A stretch of 64,000 bases of DNA, taken from contig NC_081553.1 of the NCBI RefSeq assembly GCF_963082655.1, positions 192,920,373 through 192,984,372 of the forward strand. The letters run 5' to 3'. The stretch comes from Stomoxys calcitrans (Eukaryota; Arthropoda; Insecta; Diptera; Muscidae). Under the pieces are notes generated by a model. It did not search any database and was not told the DNA's origin. It saw only the letters and a program-made list of their open reading frames with translations. Below, in pieces: positions 56,301-64,000 of this stretch. A program made the translations under genes and the position numbers. Numbering within the stretch: position 1 is the stretch's first letter; each line of letters opens with the position of its first letter.

Positions 56301-59300
56301 CCAAAATACCCCACAAACAGCAATTTTTTACTGACCATCGCAGTATGGGGCTCAAATAAAGGTATGTGGGAGTAGAATACAAATTTGATATCCATATGTA
56401 GGACCATGAATTTAGGGCATCACTCCTTTCACAAAACATCCCCCAAAGGGTAACAATTTTTCGACCATGGGAATATGTGGCTCAAATCAAAGGTATTTGA
56501 GATTAGAAAATGAATTTGATAACCTATTTTGGGGCCATGTGTTTGGAGGACGCCTCATCGTGTAAACTCCCCTAAGCCAATGGCAATATGGCGTTTAAAT
56601 AAATAGTGTACAAAAGAAGAGCACGACGCTGACATTTTTTCAGGGCCAAGTATATGGGAGACCACCTCTCCCCCGAAAACATCACTAAATCGGATATCAT
56701 TAGAATATCGGGCTGAAATAAAGTATTTTAAGAATAGAGTACACCTTACATCCACACTGAAATTCGTAGACCCATAAGGATCATATGGGATTGAGATAAA
56801 GGCACTTATATTGTTAAACTGTTAGTCAAGCGATATACTATTGGGTTGCCCAAAAAGTAATTGCTTAATTGGATTTTTTAAAAGAAAGTAAATGCATTTT
56901 TAATAAAACTTAGAATGAACTTTAATCAAATATACTTTTTTTACACTTTTTTTTTCTAAAGCAAGCTAAAAGTAACAGCTGATAACTGACAGAAGAAAGA
57001 ATGCAATTACAGAGTCACAAGCTGTGAAAAAATTTGTCAACGCCGAATAAATGAAAAATCCGCAATTACTTTTTGGGCAACCCAATATTTTTGAAAATAA
57101 ATATTCAAAGGAAACTTTTGTCCAATATAAAGTAAAAGAAGGCGCAGCGGAGCGGGCTCGGGTCGGCTAGTAGCTGCCATATAAACCGATCTGGGATTTT
57201 GACTTCGTAAGTCATTAGAGGGCTCAATTCTCATTCGATTTGGCTGAAATTTTGCATGAGGTGTTTTGTTATGACTTCCAAAAAACTGTGCTAAACGTAG
57301 TTTAAATGGGTTCATAACCTGATATAGCTGCAATATATACCGATCTTGGATCTTGACTTCTTGAGCCAATAGAGGGCGCAGCTCTCATCGAATTTAGCTG
57401 AAATTTTGCACGAAGTGTTTTTTTATGACTTCCAACTACTGTGCTGAGTATGGTTTAATTCGCTACATAACCTGATATAGCTGCCATATAAACCGATCTT
57501 GGATCTTGATTTCTTGAGCCGCTAGAGGGCGCAATTCTCATCCGAAATTTTGCATAAAGTTGTTTGTTATGACTTCCAACAACTGTGCCGAGTATGGTTC
57601 AAATCGGTGCATAACCTGATGTAGCTGTCATATAAACCGATCTGGGATCTTGACTTCTTGAGCCACTAGAGGGCGTAATTCTCTTCCGATTTTGCTGAAA
57701 TTTTGTACAACGGCTTTTCATATGACCTTCAATATACATGGTCAATATGGTTTAAATCGACCTATAGCTTGATACAGCTCCCATATAAAGCGATCTTCCG
57801 ATCATGCTTCTTGAGCCCCTACAAGGTGCAATTATTATCCGAATGGACTGAAATATATTCCAATGACTTCTACTATGGTCTATTCACTTATGGTCCGAAT
57901 CGGACTATTACTTGATATATCTCCACTAGCATAACAATTCTTATCCATTATTCCTTGTTTGCCTTAAAAGAGACACCGCACAAAGAACCTTGGTGGAGGG
58001 TATACAAGATTCGGCCCGGCCTAACTTGTTTATATTGTGTTGCCCAAAAAGTAATTGCGGATTTTTCATATAGTCGGCGTTGTCAATTTTTTTCACAGCT
58101 TGTGACTTTGTAATTGCATTCTTTCTTCTGTCACTTATCAGCTGTTACTTTTAGCTTGCTTTAGAAAAAAAGTGTAAAAAAAGTATATTTGATTAAAGTT
58201 CATTCTAAGTTTTATTAAAAATGCATTTACTTTCTTTTAAAAAATCCGCAATTACTTTTTGGGCAACCCAATATTATAATTCTTATAAAATTTCTTTCAC
58301 TTTTTTTTCACATCACTTGTTTGATTTTTTTATAAAATCTGTAATATTTAAAATTTTCCTGTATGTTTTTAAAATTTCCAAAATTTCACTCTCTCTCACA
58401 TTTTCCTGTATATTTTTACAATTTCCAAAATTTCACTCTCGATCAGAATTCTGAATTTTTCAAGTTTTTTGCCTGTTAGGCAAAATTTACAATTTTTGTT
58501 TGTTTCTCTTTCGAGACGAGCTCAATGATCGGAGATGCAAATGGATAAGGAAAGCCAAGGATAGCAACTCCCACCAACCACTATGGGACGCGCTTCATCT
58601 TTGTTTAGAAGACTTTTCAACCAGACTAGGTGTGATGGCTTCAAGGGCCGTACATTGGTATGTTGTATTTGAATCGTATTAAAAGCGAAGAAACATCTAT
58701 GATACAATTACCACTTTAGTCAAGCTCGACAACCCTGCTTATTAGCTGTACTTTTCCCAATGCATGCATTTTTGTGTAATGACAGACATTCTGTCTGTGA
58801 CAAATTACACTTCTTCCGTACTACACATGATTTTGTTCATCTGTTGAAGTTGTATTGATGGCTTCGAAAGCTAAGACAACTGCAATGGCTTTCGCTGGTG
58901 CTCCCTGTGCCCAAGTTCGAATCCTGGCCGGGCTCTGCCAACAGAAGATGAACAAAAATCATGTGTAATACGGAAGAAGTGTTATTTGCCACAGACAGAA
59001 TGTCTGTCATTACACAAAAGTACATGCATTGGGAAAAGTACAGCTAATAAGCAGGGTTGTCGGGCTTGGTTTAAGTGGTAATTGTATCATAGATGTTTCT
59101 TCGCTTTTAATATGATTCAAATACAACATATCAACGTAAGGCTCTTGAAGCCATCACACCTAATCTGGTTGAAAAGTCTTCTAACCAAAGACGAAACGCG
59201 TCCCATAGTGGTTGGTGTGAGTTGCTACCTCGATCAGTATTTTCAAATTCTTCCTTACTTTCAAGTCTTTACTTACAATTTAATGGAATTAACAAAATTG

Positions 59301-59733
59301 AACTTTGAAGGATCCGGATCCACTAGTTTTGCCAACAGTACAGCATATCCTTCGGGTGTCTTTTGTGTCAGTGGAAAGGCGGCTCTATGGCATTCGGGAA
59401 AAAAGTGAAACACTAGTCAGCTATTTTTCAATTCAAATTTCACCACCACTCAACTTACACCGTCCTGTAGACCTGTTTCATATCAGGCGATTCAACATCC
59501 AAGTTACTAAAGAACTCTTCGAAATGTGTGCGACAGGTGTAGCTGAGGTCCAGCACCTGCTTGGAGTATTCCATGCTACAGCCACAGGCATAGAAGAAGC
59601 ACACAGCCTCATGCTCCGTTATGCTGGGCAGATGGGGTTGGGTTTGGGCCCATTGCAGGAGTTTTAGCACTTCCTCGCGTTGAATTTTGGGAAATAAGGC
59701 ATATTGCTGTTCCAAATCGAATAACTGAAACAT
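53317..59733 (-). CDS. CRAL-TRIO lipid-transfer protein, gene E (5 exons, complete)
   Basis: Complete 298-residue CRAL-TRIO carrier and the most diverged of the five. Exons are 59459-59733 (ATG at 59733), 59277-59384, 53845-53989, 53546-53759 and 53317-53471 (stop TAG at 53317-53319). GT-AG junctions, phases 2, 2, 0, 1. It starts [17 protein letters not shown] instead of MWPLF. Exon 1 is Cys-rich compared with its paralogs ([10 protein letters not shown]). Exon 3 begins [13 protein letters not shown], without the QG pair of the others, then [15 protein letters not shown]. Exon 4 has HFLNSNA where the others have HFVNPS, and LLPKEYGG. The tail is [10 protein letters not shown] different ligand range is possible but not shown. 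Intron 2 (53990-59276) is 5.3 kb with three MITEs, repeat arrays and a foldback element; the other introns are 74-85 bp. Confidence 0.92.
54025..54775 (-). mobile_element. DINE-1-like element, type 1, interrupted by a MITE
   Basis: Begins gcgtgctaagtttggccggg with a TTGGCCGGGCCGAA near-palindrome (54038-54052), then aacccacc. It resumes after the MITE at 54331 with tatcaggttcttgaccgata and two 153-bp-type units. It ends near 54775 with gacggaaatggctag and ctaatctagtcattctat. Confidence 0.65.
54095..54330 (-). mobile_element. Mariner-like MITE, copy 4
   Basis: 236 bp flanked by TA at 54093-54094 and 54331-54332. It interrupts a type 1 DINE-like unit: gggatcta before and tatcaggttc after rebuild the usual gggagctatatcaggttc, so it inserted at that TA. 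Confidence 0.88.
54830..56800 (+). repeat. Type 3 repeat array, about 131-bp units
   Basis: Clear tandem array. The g(a/g)ctcaaat-type anchor falls at 55161, 55292, 55423, 55553, 55683 and 55814, that is 130-131 bp apart. Units contain tgaaaggtatttgggagtag, cgaatctgatatcca and a C-rich block with ccccaaaac. The left edge (54830-54950) has tttgtttgtttgtacgtttg and gctgaaccgatttcttgaaa. No coding sequence. Confidence 0.8.
56841..57085 (-). mobile_element. Mariner-like MITE, copy 5
   Basis: 245 bp with TA at both flanks (56839-56840, 57086-57087). The left terminus carries an 8-9-bp insertion after aagtaattgc. Confidence 0.85.
57160..58030 (+). mobile_element. DINE-1-like type 1 body and right end
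   Basis: Units contain ctgatatagctgccatata, gagggcgcaattctcat and tatgacttccaac. The right end, acaagattcggcccggccta (58004-58023), carries a GGCCCGGCC near-palindrome. The same subtype occurs at 40056-40985. Confidence 0.65.
58035..58271 (+). mobile_element. Mariner-like MITE, copy 6
   Basis: 237 bp, same orientation as copy 1, TA on both flanks (58033-58034, 58272-58273). Its left terminus reads TTGTGTTGCCC, one change from the family. 58272-58535 is AT-rich with a duplicated aaaatttcactctc segment. Confidence 0.87.
58545..59235. mobile_element. Foldback element with ~300-bp inverted arms
   Basis: The left arm (about 58551-58855) and right arm (about 58935-59230) are reverse complements at roughly 90 percent or better by eye. 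Pairs include ccaaccactatgggacgcg with cgcgtcccatagtggttgg and atgacagacattctgtctgt with acagacagaatgtctgtcat. The roughly 85-bp loop has gcccaagttcgaatcctgg, which looks like a tRNA box B. No transposase frame is seen. It lies in intron 2 of gene E about 40 bp from exon 2. Confidence 0.75.
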
Positions 59734-59815
59734 GATTGGCAGATTTGGGTGTTGTTTTTTTATTGTTTATGGTTTTGTTCGCGTCTTCTTGACTTCTTCT
59801 TTGCTTTTTGAACTT

Positions 59816-59925
59816 TAAGCGCTTGCGGTTTTTGGCTCGTTTGCACGCTCGATATCTTGGGCCAATACTGAGGCATATGAATGAAATAAAACTTCCGTCG
59901 AATCTCGATGGGGTTTTTGAATAGC
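59816..59925 (-). CDS. Possible terminal exon of an unknown gene upstream of E
   Basis: On the minus strand a good acceptor (tttgtgtatgttttag, just before 59925) opens a frame reading QKPHRDSTEVLFHSYASVLA then QDIERANEPKTASA and a stop. Composition looks more coding-like than the AT-rich surroundings. It ends about 80 bp upstream of the gene E ATG. No partner exon is recognised up to 64000 and I know no family for it, so it may be chance or part of the gene E leader. Confidence 0.2.
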
Positions 59926-60479
59926 TAAAACATACACAAAAAAAAAATACATTTTAATTATACTTAATAAATAATTATACATAATAAAAGCCACTATGTC
60001 TGCGACTACTCGAACCACAAGCCAACAAAAAAAAACATTCAGTTTATAAATTCTGATTTATTTAAATTTGTTGATTCGCATGTTTGCCGCATGCTATTTT
60101 TCTGTTGTTTTTTGTCATTTGGTATTAGTTTTTTTTTTGGCAGGGCGTAAAATTGCCTTTGTTGAAGTTGTGTTTCGCATGCCTCAATCCCCTCCCTGAT
60201 TGCATTTTAATGGTGTATTTTTATTTTTAAACGCCTGACATAAGATCAGATAAGTCTTTTTTTTTTGTTGCTTCTTCTGCTATCAATCCCCATACACCGG
60301 CACTTGAAAATGTCCACAAATTTAAATGAATCGCAAAATATTGATATAGCTTAAGCTGACTGAGAGATAATGGCTTGTAAGGGCTTTTGTGGGAAAATGG
60401 TATAAATGGACGAATAATGAAAAACATAATTTTTTCTATAGAAAATACCGTCAAAATTTGTGGTCCCCCAGATACTAAG

Positions 60480-61091
60480 CCCTGAAAAAAAATCAGCATC
60501 ATGCTCTACTCTCAAAAAACCACTTATATTGCCATAGGTTTATGGGGAGTTTATGGGATGATGAGTTCCCCAAACCCTTGGCCTCAAAATTTCTAAACTC
60601 AATTACCTTTCATTGGAGCCACATATAGCCAGGGTCGGCAAATTTGTACTCATTGGGGGGTGTTTTAGGGAAGGGAAGGTGCCCTTCCCACATTTGGATA
60701 TCAGATTCGTATTCTACTCCCAAATACCTTTATTGGAGCCCCATATTGCGATGGTCAGTAAATAATTGCTGTTTGTGAGATGTTTAGGGGAAGGCGTAGA
60801 CTCCCAGAAAATTTGTTCCGCAAATGGGTATCAATTTCCTGCTCTACTCCTCAATACCTTTCATTTGAGCCCTACATTGACATGGTCGGTAAATATGTCC
60901 GATTTAGGGGAGTTTTGAGGAGTGGGGTGCTCCCCCAAGCACTTAGCCCTGAAAATATATCAGCATCGTGCTCCACTCTCAAATATCATTTATTTGAACC
61001 CCATATTGACATGGGCCTCAATTCTGGATATCAAATTCGTTTTCTAAACTCAAATACCTTTCTTTTAAACCCCTTATTGCAAAAGTTTGTA
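60480..61091 (-). repeat. Type 3 repeat array
   Basis: Units with cctttcattggagccacata and cctttcatttgagccctaca, each followed by a ggtcggtaaat and G-rich block. Interrupted at 61092 by a MITE and resumed at 61329-61425. The preceding 59930-60480 is AT-rich with several homopolymer runs and nothing recognised. Confidence 0.7.
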
Positions 61092-61328
61092 TTGGGTTGC
61101 CCAAAAAGTAATTGCGGATTTTTTAAAAGAAAGTAAATGCATTTTTAATAAAACTTAGAATAGACTTTAATCAAATATACTTTTTTTACACTATTTTTCT
61201 AAAGCAAGCTAAAAGTAACAGCTGATAACTGACAGAAGAAAGAATGCAATTACAGAGTCACAAGCTGTGAAAAAATTTGTCAACGCCGACTATATGAAAA
61301 ATCCGCAATTACTTTTTGGGCAATCCAA
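61092..61328 (-). mobile_element. Mariner-like MITE, copy 7
   Basis: 237 bp flanked by TA (61090-61091, 61329-61330), inserted in a type 3 unit. The right terminus ends CAATCCAA, one change from the family. Confidence 0.87.
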
Positions 61329-61429
61329 TACATATGTCCGGTTTGGGGTATGGGCCTTAAAAACAGTCAGTATCGAGCTCCACTCTCTTTAAGACCCAAA
61401 TTGTCATGGTGAGCAAATACATCCTAGGT

Positions 61430-62690
61430 TAGGTTAGGTTAGGTTTAAGTAGCAGTCTGCTATCAGACTCGCTTAGACAGCCCCTAGTCTAGTTTCTATC
61501 GTTGAACCATACAGAACGCTTTAAAAAGCCCAATAACTTGGGAAAGTTCACATCCGCTAAATCAGAAAGATGCTCAAAGAAATGAGAACCTAAAGTGGAA
61601 CTTCTTCAAACTGCTAGTGAGAGACACACACACACACAGAAGGTGTTCTATAGTCTCTTCTTCTTCGATGTCCTCACAGCTTCTGGTCGTGCGAGACACA
61701 CACACACAGAAGGTGTTCTATAGTCTCTTCTTCTTCGATGTCCTCACAACTTGTGGTCGAGAAGGAATATCTTCCCTCTTGACTTAATCTAGTGCAGCAC
61801 CTGGCCAGATCTCACCTATCTTTTTTAGCGCACAACGATACATTTCAATTGAGCATTGATCGCTGAAGGCAATTAGCCTGTATCACCCTCGATATCAGCC
61901 TGCATCGTCACAAACTGAAGGAGACCAGGAAATTCCGCAAGGAAATCGGTGTACTCTGATGACAGTCCATTGAATATTCCACTCCAGTTATTCCTAGGTA
62001 TGCAGCCCTGTTCTTCTCCCTTGTCGACAACTGCCATCACCAAACTGTCCCTAGCGACATTAGCAAAGGTTATTGGACCCATCTTAATGTTGTTCGCCCT
62101 AGTTCTTTTAGGCATGGGATGCCCTCCATGTGATGGCAGCATTTTGGCTGACTGCGGTGCAGTTTCCCAATCTAGACATGTAGTCTTTGGGGTAGCCTGT
62201 GCATCGAGTTCCCGAGCCCAATTTAGCGAGTCACTCTCCCTATTAGTGAGAGTCTTAGGATCATTCGCACTAAGCCTGAGAGCGATGCGTCTTCTATTAT
62301 TCCCATCTCTTAAAGAGCGTCTTAGTTTGCCGGAGAAGGCCGTTGGCCTAGGAAAATTATATGCGAAGAAAGAATAGGTTCCGCCTTGTCCTTGAGACTC
62401 GAACCAGGTGGCTACGTCAAAAGCCCCTGTTGACCAGTTGTCTGTCGGCTAGTGGAGCCTGGAGCAGCCATCAGTCGAGGTTTCAGTAGCAGACAACATG
62501 CTATGGCCTGATACAACCACTGCACCTGTTGGGTCATTGGAGTCCATTCTAAGCCTACTGCCGGGGTCTTGATCTGCCGCTCCACTGGAAACAGACGCAG
62601 ATCATCAACGGCCTAATGGATACCACTATCGTAGCTATCCTTGAGTGACCATAATTTTCCTTCCAAAAATAATGACCTATTACACGAGTA
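61430..62690 (-). pseudogene. LINE relic with ORF1 fragment
   Basis: The minus strand is open from about 62385 to 61873, over 160 codons. It reads FSGKLRRSLRDGNNRRRIAL, then PITFANVARDSLVMAVVDKG and GCIPRNNWSGIFNGLSSEYT. The last two segments resemble the conserved C-terminal domain of ORF1 in insect jockey/R1-like LINEs (A-x2-D-x-L-x-M-x-V-V-D, I-P-R-x2-W). Zinc knuckles and ORF2 are not found. The left end has a ggttaggttaggttaggttt run, and 61619-61750 is a 72-bp tandem duplication (ggtgttctatagtctcttct). Confidence 0.5.
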
Positions 62691-62749
62691 ACAGGAAATT
62701 CTTGCGGAGTGAAATAACAATGCGTCCGCTCCACTCAACGGTTTAAACA

Positions 62750-63560
62750 AGAATTCGTCCTATTTGGGGATTGTTATGGGGGTGGGACGCCCCTGGACAT
62801 TTGGTCCCAAATGTTGATATCTGTTTCATGGTCTAATCCCAAATACCTTTTATTTGAGCCCCGTATTTCCATAGTCGGCGAACATGACCTGTTTTGGGGT
62901 ATTTTGGGGATATGGGGCGGCTACTCAGAGACCTGACCCTAAAAATATAAATCAGATTCCTGATGTACTCTAAAATATCTTTTATTTGAGCCTCATATTG
63001 CAATACTCAACAAATACGTTCTATTTGGGTGAAGTCATGGGGGGTGTGATGGCCCCATAAACACTTTTTCCCAAATGTTGATATCAGATTCGTGCTTTAC
63101 TCCCAAAGACCTTTCATTTGAGACCCATATTGTTATGGTCGTAAATTTGTCCTCTTTAGGGGGGAGTTTTTGGGGAGGGAAATCCACATTTGGATTTCAT
63201 ATTCGTATTGTATATTCAAATACCTTTTATTTGAGCCCCATATTGCCATGGTGAGTAAATAAGTCCTGTTTGGGGGTGTTTTGGGGAAGGGATGGACCCC
63301 CAGAAACTTGGTCCCACATTTGAATATCAAATTCGTATTCTATTCGGAAATACCTTTAATTTGAATCCCATATTGCCATGTTCAGTATATATGTTCGATT
63401 TAGGGGTGTTTTGGGGTGGTCCCCCCAAACACTTGGTCCGACTGATATCCATATCAGATACGTTTTCTAATCTTAAATACCTTTCATTTGAGTCGCACAT
63501 TGTCGTGATTGGTAGGTTTGGGGGGTGAGGCGGCCCTCCGTATCATCCGAAATTTGGTTA
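62750..63560 (-). repeat. Type 3 repeat array
   Basis: Tandem units with accttttatttgagccc(c/t)at or tcatttgagacccatatt, each preceded by cgtattctattc-like and G-rich segments. No coding sequence. Confidence 0.7.
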
Positions 63561-63564
63561 CCAA

Positions 63565-64000
63565 ATTTTTTTACCCACCACAATGGGATGGGGGTATACT
63601 AATCTAGTCATTCCGTTTGTAGCACCTCGAAATATTCGTCTAAGAACCCATAAAGTATATATACTCTTGATCGCCTCGACGTCCTGAGTCGATGTAGCCA
63701 TGTCCGTCCGTCCGTCCGTTTGTCGAAATAGGTCGTTGGGAATTGCAAATGGGCCATATCGGTTCAGATTTAGATATAGCTCCCACATAAGCCGATCTCT
63801 TGATTTGACTTTTTAAGCCCATAGATGTCGCAATTTTTGTCAGTTTTGGCGGAAATTTTGCACGCAGTGTTCAGTTATGACTTTCAACAATTGTGTCATT
63901 ACGATCCAAATCGGTCTTTAACCTGATATAGCTCCCAAGATTCATGTTCAACCATTGAAGTTCCATACAGTTCAGGCCAGCCTACATGACCGTTTGGTTG
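63565..64000 (+). mobile_element. DINE-1-like element, type 1, running off the window
   Basis: Well-preserved head: acccaccacaatgggatggg, ctaatctagtcattccgttt, tatatatactcttgatcg, gatgtagccatgtccgtccg. Body units then begin (ttcagatttagatatagctc). The head order is very close to my recollection of Drosophila INE-1, including the CTTGATC...GAGTCGAT...GCCATGTCCGTC core. Confidence 0.75.

Noticed and set aside
58858..58940. tRNA gene in the foldback loop
   Set aside because: Box-B-like sequence only; no acceptor stem or anticodon arm could be formed.
61431..61455. ggttaggttaggttaggttt as telomeric TTAGG repeat
   Set aside because: Only about four units, and higher flies lack TTAGG telomeres; it adjoins a LINE relic and is probably part of its untranslated end.

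Overview
The window looks like a repeat-rich higher-dipteran genome, most likely a calyptrate (muscid) fly such as Stomoxys, Haematobia or Musca. I infer this from AT-rich sequence, spliced genes with short GT-AG introns, insect-type CRAL-TRIO proteins, jockey- and R1-like LINE remnants, tRNA-derived SINEs, and interspersed repeats laid out like Drosophila DINE-1/INE-1. The species cannot be fixed from the sequence. Nothing prokaryotic, viral or toxin-like was recognised.

The host content is a head-to-tail array of five paralogous genes, all on the minus strand. Each encodes a cytosolic CRAL-TRIO (Sec14-like, alpha-tocopherol-transfer-protein/clavesin-like) lipid carrier of about 294-298 residues. 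Gene A is 1-7572 (3' end off the window), B 14024-19196, C 27407-33614, D 41043-47757 and E 53317-59733. I rebuilt all five by hand. Exons are 275, 108, 145 and 214 nt in every copy plus a last exon of 143 or 155 nt, with intron phases 2, 2, 0, 1. All reading frames are open, so the copies look functional. A and B are the closest pair. B has lost the C-terminal tail shared by C, D and E. What each protein binds cannot be read from the sequence.

Intron 2 is the long intron in all five genes (about 3.4-6.6 kb). Nearly all other introns are under 120 bp; the exception is intron 3 of D, at 2.3 kb. The intron 2 copies hold a 4.4-kb TTCC/ATCC satellite (A), 153-bp tandem arrays (B), a 17-bp minisatellite and a 0.77-kb GACA/GACG tract (C), an inserted LINE (D), and DINE-like arrays with MITEs and a foldback element (E).

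Between genes: A-B holds two DINE-like families. B-C holds a mariner-like MITE, a 20-bp satellite split by a retrotransposon remnant, and LINE ORF1 pieces. C-D holds 153-bp arrays, an AAAAT tract and an ORF1 relic. D-E holds a ~470-bp palindrome, a segmental duplication and SINEs. Upstream of E, to 64000, are DINE-like arrays, a MITE and a LINE ORF1 relic. Long open frames inside the satellites are artefacts of repeat periodicity, not genes.
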